A stretch of 42,157 bases of DNA from MGML01 sp964493985 (GCA_964493985.1 CAZBQL010000017.1:1-42157), one strand, 5' to 3'. Numbered from the stretch's first letter, positions 8,054 through 16,484 are shown. The notes: generated from the sequence alone by a model not told the origin. Numbers and translations: made by a program.

Positions 8054-9853
8054 CTAATAGCCCATCGCTTCTTTCAGCTCTTCATCAACCCAGATGTAAT
8101 TTCGATAAAGGTGAGTAGAAATATGGCCGAAATTGGTCTCACCTCTGTAGTTTTGTACCCATGGCCACCACATCCAGTAGAGATGTCTCAGAGGCAACCA
8201 GATGCCCCAGGCGTTATCCAGGATGTGTGGAACGACTGCTTTTACTGCCTCTCTGACTGCTTTATCATCCTTGCAGAGATTTTCCTGGACTATGTTATAG
8301 GCTGCCCTCGTTTCATCACTTCCCCAAAAACTGGGATTACTTGAACTCTCGGGGCGGCACATATGCATGTTGGCAAAACCATAGGGATAGGTGTCTGCCA
8401 TTATCATCTCGGGGAAGGTTCGACCTTTCTTCATCCCGAAATGGGCGCCACCATCTACTACCTGGAGTTCCATATCAACACCGACAGCCAGCAGGTATTC
8501 TCTTATGATGGATAGAAGGTCAACCTCCAGTGAATTACAGGTCATAATTGTCTTGAATCCATTGGGATAACCTGCATCGGCAAGGAGTTGTTTTGCTTTG
8601 TCGGGATTATAGGTAAACAATTCCTGGACAGATTCAGGCATTTCCTCGAGAGGGACATATACATCAGCCATAGATGCGCTGGGAACGAAAGGATATCCCA
8701 GCATGACCCCGGCCCCTTTGTAATAGCCTTCGAGTATTTCTTCCTGGTTTACTGCCAGGTTTAGTGCTCTTCTAACTCTCAAGTCATTGAACGGTAAATC
8801 CTTGTCCTCCCTTCCGCAAGGGAACGTAGGAATCCACGGCAAAGTGGCTGAATATTCCAGCTCAGGATCTTGTTCTAAAAATAGTTCCCAGTCTTCGACA
8901 CTTACATTAGACATCATATCAAGTTTACCTGTACGAAATGCAGCCTGCTGGGAAGAAGTGTCCGATATTATCAGTTGTTTCATCCCATCAAGATACGGAA
9001 TAGGATTCTCGGGATGTACCGGGTCGTTCGACCAGTAATTCGGGTTCTTTACGAAGGTTAGAGAGCTGGCGGTTACGTAGTCAGTCAGCATAAATCCGCC
9101 GGTACCGACAACATGTTCCCATTCATTCATATCACCATACATATCAACAACTTCAGGGGGAGTCATCGAGCTATACCAGCCATTAAGAAGCAGCATTTTC
9201 CCCTGTACACGCGCAGGTGTCTTTACCTCGAGAGTATATTTATCCAGAGCTGTAATCGATACCGGTCTGTCTTCCGGTGGATTGGCGGAAGCAAGGTAGC
9301 ACCTTTCACATGCCCATTCTCTGTTCAAACTGAATTCAGCATCATAAGCAGTAAATTCTCTACCGTTTAGCGGTGCTTTATCCCACCACTGGACTCCGGG
9401 TCTGATATGAAAGATGATGGTTTCATCATCGGGCATCTCATAGCTTTCAGCCAAAGCTCCTCTCAGGCAACTGATACTTTGCATATGACCGAGTTGCCAG
9501 TCCAATTCACCGGTGCCGGCCGGTCCTTTAGCCCAGTCTCCTATCATTAAAGGCTCGTTCATGATACGCATTTCAGATATCATAATAGATAGCATTATGC
9601 CTGGATCGTAACCCTGAGGATCAGCTCCCAGGGCAATAAGAGTACCACCATATTTTGGTTCATCAGGATCACGCATTCCTTCTTGTTGAACGGTTTCAGT
9701 TATCTTTTCGCCTGTTTCGGACTCAGTTATTATAACTTCACCGTCACCTTCATCTACTTTTATTTCTTCTTTATCGGTGTTAGATTCACATGAAGTAATA
9801 ATCAAGGAGACAAACATCAACAAACTCAGTGTTAGTAACCATATTTTTCGCAT
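8054..9853 (-). CDS. ABC transporter solute-binding lipoprotein, family 5 (second paralogue)
   Basis: The 599-residue lipoprotein has a signal peptide ending IITSC (C22), an acidic linker, then the family 5 binding fold from PKYGGTLIAL. Conserved patterns match its neighbour: IIFHIRPGVQWW, DLRVRRALNLAV, YNPDKAKQLLADAGYP. The similarity to the gene at 6034-7884, including the closing WPW.QNYRGE and KE(S/A)MGY ends, points to tandem duplication. The ATG is preceded by TAGGAGG. Upstream lies a possible 11-codon leader ORF with an ideal SD and a hairpin. The gap of 169 bases to the downstream paralogue has no obvious terminator, so read-through is possible. The ligand is unknown. Confidence 0.9.
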   Translation of the reverse strand: MRKIWLLTLSLLMFVSLIITSCESNTDKEEIKVDEGDGEVIITESETGEKITETVQQEGMRDPDEPKYGGTLIALGADPQGYDPGIMLSIMISEMRIMNEPLMIGDWAKGPAGTGELDWQLGHMQSISCLRGALAESYEMPDDETIIFHIRPGVQWWDKAPLNGREFTAYDAEFSLNREWACERCYLASANPPEDRPVSITALDKYTLEVKTPARVQGKMLLLNGWYSSMTPPEVVDMYGDMNEWEHVVGTGGFMLTDYVTASSLTFVKNPNYWSNDPVHPENPIPYLDGMKQLIISDTSSQQAAFRTGKLDMMSNVSVEDWELFLEQDPELEYSATLPWIPTFPCGREDKDLPFNDLRVRRALNLAVNQEEILEGYYKGAGVMLGYPFVPSASMADVYVPLEEMPESVQELFTYNPDKAKQLLADAGYPNGFKTIMTCNSLEVDLLSIIREYLLAVGVDMELQVVDGGAHFGMKKGRTFPEMIMADTYPYGFANMHMCRPESSSNPSFWGSDETRAAYNIVQENLCKDDKAVREAVKAVVPHILDNAWGIWLPLRHLYWMWWPWVQNYRGETNFGHISTHLYRNYIWVDEELKEAMGY

Positions 9854-9917
9854 ATCTTTTATCCTCCTATTGTGGTGTCATACATCTCTTGGGTATAACG
9901 GATGGAAATCAACAATT

Positions 9918-9950
9918 ACCGGAAAATGTTATTTTTCTAACATTCCCGGT
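9918..9950 (-). promoter_or_regulatory. Hairpin overlapping the end of the leader ORF
   Basis: ACCGG..AATGTTA (from 9918) pairs with TAACATT.CCGGT (to 9950), a stem of about 13 bp with one irregular position and a 5-6-nt loop. On the minus strand it is not followed by a T-run, so a simple terminator is unlikely. It covers the last codons and stop of the leader ORF, which would suit translation-linked control or mRNA protection of the lipoprotein message. Function is inferred. Confidence 0.45.
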
Positions 9951-9965
9951 ACTTTTACTGTCACT
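9930..9965 (-). CDS. Possible 11-codon leader peptide upstream of the lipoprotein gene
   Basis: A GTG-initiated ORF on the minus strand reads VTVKVPGMLEK then TAA. It is preceded by AAAGGAGGTGAT (9968-9980 region), a near-perfect complement of the 16S rRNA tail with about 8 nt spacing. Its stop lies inside a hairpin, about 75 nt before the lipoprotein ATG. Such a strong SD without a gene is unusual. It may be a leader peptide or a decayed gene start; there is no homology support. Confidence 0.35.
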
Positions 9966-10163
9966 ACAATCACCTCCTTTCGGGAAGGTGGAGTATGGTA
10001 AGCGAGAATGGCCTTACGAGAAGTGCATTCTACCGAATCGCCATAACAATGTCAAGAAACCAGAGAAGTGTTCGATTATTTTACTTTTTAGTAGGTAATA
10101 ATAAACTGGGATATTACTCCTTATCCTGCATTATTTCAAGCGTATCCTCTGCCCCGAAATAAA

Positions 10164-10191
10164 TTGACAAGAATTATCGTGTCAATATAAT
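10164..10191 (+). promoter_or_regulatory. Sigma-70 promoter with internal operator-like dyad
   Basis: TTGACA (10164-10169) and TATAAT (10186-10191) are both perfect, with 16 nt between them. ATTGACA (10163-10169) and TGTCAAT (10180-10186) form a 7-bp inverted repeat within the promoter, a natural repressor site. The transcript would start near 10198, about 17 nt before the ATG at 10215. Confidence 0.68.
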
Positions 10192-10214
10192 ATCAGTCAA
10201 ATCGAGAATTATTT

Positions 10215-11444
10215 ATGGACTTAGTTTCACAACTTAATTACATATTCAATCCAAGTTCCATAGCGGTAATCGGCGCGTCTTCCAATCCACAAAAACCGGG
10301 ATACCTGTGTACCTCAAACCTTGTCAATGACGGATTCAAAGGGATAGTGTATCCTGTAAATCCTTCGTTATCCGTGTTGTCAGGTCTAAAGACATACTCT
10401 TCGATTCTGGATACTCCCGGCGAGGTGGACTTGGCCATTTCCGTTGTCCCGGCTGAACAGGCTGTTTCCGTTTTACAGGACTGTGTGAAAAAACATGTTA
10501 AGGGAATCATCTTCGTCAGTGCCGGCTTTAGTGAAACAGGCTCGGAGATAGGATCGAACTTACAGAATGAATTGAAAGAGATAGCGAATAAAGGCGGTAT
10601 CAAAATAATCGGTCCCAACACAATGGGACTGATTAACACGAAAGCCAATCTTAATGCCACTTTTTCACCTGGCCTGGGGCTTTGCAAAATCGGAAATGTT
10701 TCTGTGGTAAGCCAGAGTGGGGGAATGTGCGTATACCTGGTGAATGCTCTGATTGATAACAACATTGGAGTCGGAAAAGTAATAGGCCTAGGGAATCGAT
10801 GCAATCTCGATTTTGATGAAATGGTCGAATATCTTAACAGGGATGATGAAACAGAGGTAATTGTCCTTTATATCGAAGGTTTGAGTAATCCAAGAAAGCT
10901 CATGGATGCAGCCATAAAGACAGTAAAAAAGAAACCTGTAATTGTCTTTAAAGGAGGCAGGAGCGAAGAAAGCAGTGCAGCTACCAAGTCACACACAGGT
11001 AGCCTCGCCGGAAAGTATGAATATTACAAAGCGGCATTCAGACAAAGTGGTATGATACCGGTCGATACCTTAACCGAACTTGCCGATGTAACGAAAGCCC
11101 TTCTTCTCCAACCCCCGGCACAAAGTAACAGGCTGGCTGTTTTATCTCTCCAGGCAGGCCCGGGAATCATAGCTGCGGATAAAGCCCGGGAATACGGTAT
11201 GAGTCTTGCAGTATTTTCACAGGATACTAAAAAACGTTTAAGGGAAAAGATCTCACCNNNNNNNNNNNNNNNNNNNNNNNNNNNNNNNNNNNNNNNNNNN
11301 NNNNNNNNNNNNNNNNNNNNNNNNNNNNNNNNNNNNNNNNNNNNNNNNNNNNNNNNNACCTACCCCTTCCCTGATAGGGCCTGTACCGGCCTGGCAGGGT
11401 TGGTGAAATACGGGAGTATTCGGGAGAGTATCGCGGATTGTTGA
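10215..11444 (+). CDS. ADP-forming acyl-CoA synthetase, alpha-type (interrupted by assembly gap)
   Basis: This NDP-forming acyl-CoA synthetase makes ATP from an acyl-CoA, or the reverse. Residues 1-145 are a CoA-binding Rossmann domain (IAVIGASSNPQKPGY; GPNTMGLINT, where the usual GPNC has T136). Next come the succinyl-CoA-ligase-like domains with the phosphohistidine H260 in KSHTGSLAG. Sequence is lost at the 100-N gap 11258-11357. After it, YPFPDRACTGLAGLVKYG matches the normal end of the alpha part, so the stop at 11444 is probably real. The family usually has roughly 100 residues between these points, so the true gap is probably larger than the N-run implies. There is no SD, and the 5' leader is very short. 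The ATP-grasp beta part is not seen here. Confidence 0.82.
   Translation: MDLVSQLNYIFNPSSIAVIGASSNPQKPGYLCTSNLVNDGFKGIVYPVNPSLSVLSGLKTYSSILDTPGEVDLAISVVPAEQAVSVLQDCVKKHVKGIIFVSAGFSETGSEIGSNLQNELKEIANKGGIKIIGPNTMGLINTKANLNATFSPGLGLCKIGNVSVVSQSGGMCVYLVNALIDNNIGVGKVIGLGNRCNLDFDEMVEYLNRDDETEVIVLYIEGLSNPRKLMDAAIKTVKKKPVIVFKGGRSEESSAATKSHTGSLAGKYEYYKAAFRQSGMIPVDTLTELADVTKALLLQPPAQSNRLAVLSLQAGPGIIAADKAREYGMSLAVFSQDTKKRLREKISXXXXXXXXXXXXXXXXXXXXXXXXXXXXXXXXXXTYPFPDRACTGLAGLVKYGSIRESIADC
11258..11357. other. Assembly gap (100 N)
   Basis: A run of exactly 100 N interrupts the acyl-CoA synthetase gene. The round number points to a nominal scaffold gap, so its real length is unknown. I see no shared sequence at the two edges. 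Confidence 0.97.
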
Positions 11445-11523
11445 GAAAACGATTAGTGAAATCACGAAAATTTTGATATAGTGTATCCTTAAAGTAAGTA
11501 AAAATGGAGGGAAAAAGATAAGA

Positions 11524-12720
11524 ATGAAGATCACCGAAATAGAGTGCGTACCGATCAGTGCTCCCAGTCCTATGCGTGGCGAAGGCAGGACCAGTAATAT
11601 TCTCCTTGTTAAAATCCACACCGATGAGGGTATCACCGGAATAGGTGATGCCGGTGGCGTGAACCAGGAAGCGGTAATTATGATGATCAAGCAATGGGCG
11701 CCGGTCCTTATTGGTGCTAACCCTCTGGACAGAGGACCTATTATGGCAAGATTAAGTATGGCAATAGGATCTGTCTGGGGAATGTCTTATCCTGCAGCAG
11801 TATCAACAATTGACTTTGCTCTCTGGGACCTTGCCGGAAAAGCACTGAACCAGCCGGTTTATCAGCTCCTGGGCGGCAAACAGGTTGAAAAAATACGATA
11901 TAACTTCTTTATACACAGTGAGAATTCACCCAAGGGTAAAGAGATGGCCGTTGAAGAGGCGCAAAAAGCGGTTGCGGGTGGTGTTACAAGCCTCGGTATG
12001 AAATCGACGGGGTTTGGCGGCGGGATCCGCTCACTGGAGAAGGATGTTGAAATTGTTGAGGCAGTAAAAAACGCTGTTGGTGATAAAGCTGAAATTTCTT
12101 TTGATGCTAATGCCGGCTATGCTTTCTATGATTCGCTCGTTCTCGGTCATGCTCTGGATGATATTGGTCTCTATAAGTTCGAGCAGCCTAATCCGACGTG
12201 GGATATCGATGGACTGGCAGCACTGCGTTCCCAGTTAAAAACACCGATTTGTGCGCACGAAGCTACCGTGCTGCTCCCTGGTCTGATGGAGGTAATTAAA
12301 AGGAGAGCGGCAGACATCGTAGGCACAAAACTGGCATCGGCAGGAGGAATTACAGCCGGAGTACAGTGGGCTGCCATTGCGAAAGCATCTGCGCTGGGCA
12401 TGTATTGCGGTGCAATGAACGGGCCTTGGGAAGCAGCAGCCCAGGCACACTGGCTTTGCACATATGCTGAGTTCGGCAGACAGGCGCAGGCTGTGTTTTT
12501 CCCCGTGTTGATGTACAATACATTCGATACTACAAAGCCGAATGATGTCGATCTGATTAAAAACCCGATGACTTATAAAGATGGTTGTTTCTATCCGCCG
12601 GAAGGTCCAGGACTTGGGCTGGAATTGAACGAAGAAGCAGTCCCTAAATATATTACTAAAGGAATGGATATTGTCACTGTGGGAGAAAAGGAAAGGGCAT
12701 CTGGAAGAGGTTTCTTCTAG
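11524..12720 (+). CDS. Mandelate racemase/muconate lactonizing enzyme family protein (enolase superfamily)
   Basis: The 398-residue protein has the two-domain enolase-superfamily layout: a capping domain at 1-125, then a TIM barrel. Metal ligands are D194 (SFDANAGY), E220 (YKFEQPNP) and E246 (CAHEATV). K160 lies where the catalytic KxK/KxH element sits, but the following residues are S-T, so the second basic residue is missing. K269 in GTKLASAGGI sits where the opposite lysine of the muconate lactonizing subgroup is found. It probably abstracts a proton next to a carboxylate (dehydratase, epimerase or cycloisomerase); the substrate is unknown. GGAGG at 11506-11510 is 13 nt from the ATG, rather far. 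A bidirectional terminator follows. Confidence 0.85.
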   Translation: MKITEIECVPISAPSPMRGEGRTSNILLVKIHTDEGITGIGDAGGVNQEAVIMMIKQWAPVLIGANPLDRGPIMARLSMAIGSVWGMSYPAAVSTIDFALWDLAGKALNQPVYQLLGGKQVEKIRYNFFIHSENSPKGKEMAVEEAQKAVAGGVTSLGMKSTGFGGGIRSLEKDVEIVEAVKNAVGDKAEISFDANAGYAFYDSLVLGHALDDIGLYKFEQPNPTWDIDGLAALRSQLKTPICAHEATVLLPGLMEVIKRRAADIVGTKLASAGGITAGVQWAAIAKASALGMYCGAMNGPWEAAAQAHWLCTYAEFGRQAQAVFFPVLMYNTFDTTKPNDVDLIKNPMTYKDGCFYPPEGPGLGLELNEEAVPKYITKGMDIVTVGEKERASGRGFF

Positions 12721-12744
12721 AGTAGAAATATTGACTAGACCTGA

Positions 12745-12781
12745 AAAGAGAGGTTTCGGAACACTTCCGAAACCTCTCTTT
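12745..12781. terminator. Bidirectional rho-independent terminator
   Basis: AAAGAGAGGTTTCGGAA pairs perfectly with TTCCGAAACCTCTCTTT around a 3-nt loop, a 17-bp stem with A/T ends. It sits between two convergent genes (ends at 12720 and 12822) and can serve both strands. Confidence 0.9.
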
Positions 12782-12821
12782 AATCTCTCCCTGTAAGTAA
12801 GGACAATTTAATATCAAGACT

Positions 12822-13829
12822 TTAGCACTTGACCAGGACTCTAACGTACTTGTTTGTCCTGTGGGCATCGAAGGCAGCCATGAAATCTTCGAGCGGGAAG
12901 GTGGGGCCGCGGTAAGGTTTAAGGTCCAGCAGAGGAAGCATGTTTACCGCCCTGGGGAACATGTGGGACTGACCGAAAACACCATGAATAGTCAGTTCCT
13001 TGAACCACAGTTTATCGTAGGGAACGATGATGTCAGGATGGTCAGGATAAATCGCGAAATACAGGATTTTACCGCATCGTGCGGCCAGGTCCATACAGGG
13101 ATTTATCATAGCTGAATCGCCGGATGCTTCGATAACGCGGTCATACCCCATATCATCGGTGATTTTCATTCCTTCGGCGACGACGTCCTGGGTATTGGGG
13201 TCGAGTACGTACTGGGCTCCGAGTTCGAGGGCGAGTTGTCTCTTAAATTCCAGTGGCTCTACCATCGTGAGTTTCGAAGCACCCCGCAGCTTGCAAAGCT
13301 GAAGTATAGTCAGTCCGCAGCTGCCGGCTCCGATAACCATTACCCTGTCGCCCTGGTTAAATGGTGCCAGTTCGAGGGGCTGTAGAGCAGCGCCGATAAC
13401 TTCGGTGAGTGTGGCTTCTTCCATCTCAACACCATCCGGTACCTTGAAAACCTGCCTCTGGTGCACCATCCCATATTCAGCCATCAGGGAATCAACGTAG
13501 CCATAACCCGGCGTTCGGCAGAAGGTCTCTCTCCCATGACGGCAGTTATAACATGAACCGCAATAGCGATGCTGGTCAAGGGTCACTTTATCTCCAACCT
13601 TGAGACCCATCGCGTTTGCGTCTTTCCCCATCTCTACGATGGTACCTGATGCCTGGTAACCAACGTAATATGGCAATCGGAAAGGAATTTCACCGGTGAC
13701 GGCATAAGGGTCAGCGCCGCCTACAGCGCAAAGGTCGATTTTCACTTTAATGTCTTCGGGGCCCATTTCTCTCAGAGGTACTTCCTTGAGAAGAGCTTTG
13801 CCCAGTTCTTCAACTACTACTGCTTTCAT
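12822..13829 (-). CDS. Medium-chain (zinc-type) alcohol dehydrogenase family protein lacking catalytic zinc ligands
   Basis: The 335-residue MDR protein has the structural zinc loop C90, C93, C96, C104 (CGSCYNCRHGRETFC) and a nucleotide fold with VIGAGSCG (165-172). The catalytic zinc site seems lost. The cysteine of the usual C-G-x-D motif is G37 (AVGGADP), and the GHE motif reads GYQ at 57-59. Such a protein may still use NAD(P)H, like zinc-independent MDR reductases, or may have a different role. Start ATG at 13829 has AGGGAG about 10 nt upstream. It is convergent with the enolase-superfamily gene. The substrate is unknown. Confidence 0.85.
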   Translation of the reverse strand: MKAVVVEELGKALLKEVPLREMGPEDIKVKIDLCAVGGADPYAVTGEIPFRLPYYVGYQASGTIVEMGKDANAMGLKVGDKVTLDQHRYCGSCYNCRHGRETFCRTPGYGYVDSLMAEYGMVHQRQVFKVPDGVEMEEATLTEVIGAALQPLELAPFNQGDRVMVIGAGSCGLTILQLCKLRGASKLTMVEPLEFKRQLALELGAQYVLDPNTQDVVAEGMKITDDMGYDRVIEASGDSAMINPCMDLAARCGKILYFAIYPDHPDIIVPYDKLWFKELTIHGVFGQSHMFPRAVNMLPLLDLKPYRGPTFPLEDFMAAFDAHRTNKYVRVLVKC

Positions 13830-13979
13830 TAATCATTGCTCCCTTTCATGTAAGTTGGTTTACAACTGCGTTAGATTTGGAGATACTTTACAACTTTACG
13901 AATCGTACAGTCAATAAATTAGATAAATGATAGGTCGTAAGAACTACCGGACTGATAAGAAAGGAGTATGTAAAAAAAA

Positions 13980-14012
13980 AGAACAGAGACGAATTGAGTT
14001 CATTTCTGTTCT
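13980..14012 (-). terminator. Rho-independent terminator of the citrate-pathway operon
   Basis: AGAACAGA (13980-13987) pairs with TCTGTTCT (14005-14012), with a few more pairs inside. On the minus strand the stem is followed directly by a run of T residues (the A-run at 13972-13980). It lies 17 bases beyond the stop at 14029. Confidence 0.88.
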
Positions 14013-14028
14013 CCTCATGGTATCTTGA

Positions 14029-15315
14029 TTAGCATGATTTATCGATCGAGTCGATACCACCCCAGTCTAACAGGGGGTTAATTATCATCAACTGCCTGGC
14101 GATATCCGGATACCTGGCGATAAATAACAACTCATCTTCAACGAGTGGTTTCTGTGAAAGAACATTAGCATATCTTACCAGTTCAAGTATTTTCTCGGCT
14201 TCTTCGGTATTTTTAAAAGAGATCGATTCCTCGCCTTCTATTTCGTTGAATACATGACGGAATCCTCGAATACCGCTGTACTGGCCAGTACATATTTCTC
14301 TTCCGGTATCCACGATTTCAGGTTCACCTCTTCCGAGTTCTTCGAAACCGTATAGCTCATAATTGGCTGGATCTTTAAGAACACCGTCGGCATGAATACC
14401 TGATGCATGAGCGAAAGCGTTAGCTCCGACTCCCGGCTGGTTAATGGGTATTGGAACGCCGAAGGCATAGCTGGCAAACTGGGCGATTTTCCAGGACCTT
14501 GAAAGGTCGATGATATTGCCGAGTTCATATTTTTCACTGAATCCCTTCGACTTGGTGATGGCCAGCAGCACTGCTACCAGGTCGGCATTTCCGGCTCTCT
14601 CACCGATTCCATTGACAGTTGTGTTTATGTAGGCGTTCTGCCCGCCATCTATCACGCCTTTTGCTCCTGCGATGGAGTTGGCTACCGCCATTCCAAGATC
14701 ACCGTGGCAATGAATCTCTATAGGAAGTCCGACGTTTTCAGCAATGATCTTTGTTGTCTCATAGATAGTGAAGGGGTTATCATACCCGAGTGTGTCACAA
14801 TATCGGATACGGTCGGCACCATGTTCTTTCATTTCCAGACCGAATTTAACCAGAAAATCCAGGTCTGTTCTCGAAGCATCTTCAGCATTGACACCTACGG
14901 TTTCAGCACCAAGTGACTTAGCGGCTTCGAGAGATTCAACAGCCATCTGGATAATATCTTCTTCGTTTTTACTGCCGAGGAATTTGCCATCGATCATCTG
15001 TTTTGATGTAGAAATTGAAAGGTTCAAGTGTCTGATGGCTGGTACCTGAGTGAATGCTATTTCAACATCCTCTGTAACCGCTCTCAACCATCCTTCCAGC
15101 CGTATCGGACTTAGGACGCCCATCTTTGCCAGTTCCAGGTTAGCGCGGAGGTAGTTGGTCTCATGACGCGTTGTCGGAAAACCGAATTCGGACTGAAATA
15201 CACCCATCTCATTCAGGTAGATATTCAGCATCGTTTTTTCAAGCTTGGACAGACCAAGTTTAGCGGTCTGTACACCATCCCGGTTCGTTACATCGACTAT
15301 AAATATTTTCCCCAT
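14029..15315 (-). CDS. Homocitrate/isopropylmalate synthase family enzyme; possible Re-citrate synthase
   Basis: The 428-residue DRE-TIM metallolyase condenses acetyl-CoA with a 2-oxoacid. Key residues are R12-D13-G14-x-Q16, and H202, H204 (IHCHGDLGMAVAN) for the metal, plus NGIGERAGNADL at about 235-246. The family includes homocitrate, isopropylmalate and citramalate synthases and the Re-type citrate synthases of Clostridium kluyveri and Dehalococcoides. The operon neighbours are an aconitase-type dehydratase and an isocitrate dehydrogenase with isocitrate-type residues, which favours citrate as the product. This is inference. There is no C-terminal leucine-feedback (LeuA dimer) domain. SD GAGGAG is well placed. 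It lies 86 bases after the dehydrogenase gene, followed by a strong terminator. Confidence 0.85.
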   Translation of the reverse strand: MGKIFIVDVTNRDGVQTAKLGLSKLEKTMLNIYLNEMGVFQSEFGFPTTRHETNYLRANLELAKMGVLSPIRLEGWLRAVTEDVEIAFTQVPAIRHLNLSISTSKQMIDGKFLGSKNEEDIIQMAVESLEAAKSLGAETVGVNAEDASRTDLDFLVKFGLEMKEHGADRIRYCDTLGYDNPFTIYETTKIIAENVGLPIEIHCHGDLGMAVANSIAGAKGVIDGGQNAYINTTVNGIGERAGNADLVAVLLAITKSKGFSEKYELGNIIDLSRSWKIAQFASYAFGVPIPINQPGVGANAFAHASGIHADGVLKDPANYELYGFEELGRGEPEIVDTGREICTGQYSGIRGFRHVFNEIEGEESISFKNTEEAEKILELVRYANVLSQKPLVEDELLFIARYPDIARQLMIINPLLDWGGIDSIDKSC

Positions 15316-15401
15316 TTTTATCTCCTCGTTATGAAGTATTGATATCTATAAACATAGTACGGGCTTTGTGTTTCGATGAGATTACATTAAGGTTTTGAAG
15401 T

Positions 15402-16484
15402 TTACTTTAAAGCTAACCTGCCTATTACAGCGTCAGCAACCTCAGAGGTACCGACTGCCGTTTCAGGATTTTCAGGTTTAAGGTCGTAAGTTACATTTTT
15501 TCCTTCGGCGATCACATCTGCTATGGCATTCTCAAGTCTATCTGCTGCATTGTTCTCATTGAGATGGCGTAACATTAACACTCCGGAAAGCATCATAGCC
15601 ATAGGATTAACTTTGTTCATTCCGGTGTATTTCGGAGCGCTTCCGTGAGTGGCTTCGAAAACACCGATATCATCACTCAGGTTAGCACCCGGTGAAAGTC
15701 CCAAACCCCCGACCAGTCCTGCGCAGAGATCGGATAGTATGTCGCCGTAAAGATTAGGAGCGACAATTATATCGAACTGATGTGGTCTCTGTACCAGCTG
15801 CATACTCATATTGTCTACTATCCTGTCTTCGAATTCGATATCCTTGTATTCCCCGGCGACTTCCCGGGCGACAGAAAGAAACAGACCATCCGAGAATTTC
15901 ATTATATTGGCTTTATGGACGGCTGTAACCTTTTTCCTGTTGTATTTACGTGCGTAATCGAAAGCGAATCTGACGATTCTTCTGCTACGCATATCAGATA
16001 TCGTTTTTATGCTGATTCCGGAATCCGTCCGTATTTCTTCATTCTTTGTCTCCGATATCAGCTTGATCAGACGGGATATCTCAGGAGTACCTTTCTCAAA
16101 CTCTATACCACTGTAAAGGTCTTCAATATTTTCTCTGATAACCACGATATCTATGTCCTTGTATCGTGAAGGAGCGCCGGGGTAGGTTTTACAGGGGCGC
16201 AGGCAGGAGTAGAGACCAAGCTCCTTGCGCAGGGCGACATTTACACTTCTGAAGCCGGATCCAACAGGTGTCGTGACGGGACCTTTCAGGGAGATCCTGT
16301 TTTTCTTTATGGACTTAATTACCGAATCCGGCAAGGGAGTGCCGTGTTTTTCCATTGCGGCACTTCCTACCTCAGCCTGATCCCAGTTAAATACGATGCC
16401 GGTTGCCTCCAGGACTCGTCTGGCAGCTTCGGTAACTTCCGGGCCGATTCCATCGCCCGGTATCAGCGTAACATCATAACTCAT
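15402..16484 (-). CDS. icd: Isocitrate dehydrogenase, probably NADP-dependent (beta-decarboxylating dehydrogenase family)
   Basis: The 360-residue protein starts MSYDVTLIPGDGIGPEV. Substrate loop residues S80-V-N82-V-A-L-R86 match the isocitrate-binding S-x-N of isocitrate dehydrogenases rather than the loops of isopropylmalate or homoisocitrate enzymes. R96, R117 and Y124 are also in place. The cofactor segment HGSAPKYTG has the Lys-Tyr pair known from NADP-specific E. coli Icd, not the Asp-Ile of NAD-type isopropylmalate dehydrogenase, and NVTYD keeps a second NADP tyrosine. I chose ATG at 16484, 16 bases after the small-subunit stop. An in-frame longer form from 16556 would overlap that gene and adds an unlike N-terminus. 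Confidence 0.87.
   Translation of the reverse strand: MSYDVTLIPGDGIGPEVTEAARRVLEATGIVFNWDQAEVGSAAMEKHGTPLPDSVIKSIKKNRISLKGPVTTPVGSGFRSVNVALRKELGLYSCLRPCKTYPGAPSRYKDIDIVVIRENIEDLYSGIEFEKGTPEISRLIKLISETKNEEIRTDSGISIKTISDMRSRRIVRFAFDYARKYNRKKVTAVHKANIMKFSDGLFLSVAREVAGEYKDIEFEDRIVDNMSMQLVQRPHQFDIIVAPNLYGDILSDLCAGLVGGLGLSPGANLSDDIGVFEATHGSAPKYTGMNKVNPMAMMLSGVLMLRHLNENNAADRLENAIADVIAEGKNVTYDLKPENPETAVGTSEVADAVIGRLALK

Larger units (their letters stand above)
9854..10214. other. Divergent intergenic region with leader ORF, hairpin and promoter
   Basis: This 361-base stretch between the second lipoprotein gene (-) and the acyl-CoA synthetase gene (+) holds no normal-size gene. It contains a possible minus-strand leader ORF, a near-perfect hairpin, and a strong plus-strand promoter with an internal dyad; these are listed separately. 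I see nothing recognisable at about 10000-10150. Confidence 0.6.

Noticed and set aside
11227..11694. Minus-strand open frames across the first gap
   Set aside because: They are open only because Ns carry no stops, and they oppose the acyl-CoA synthetase and enolase-superfamily genes.
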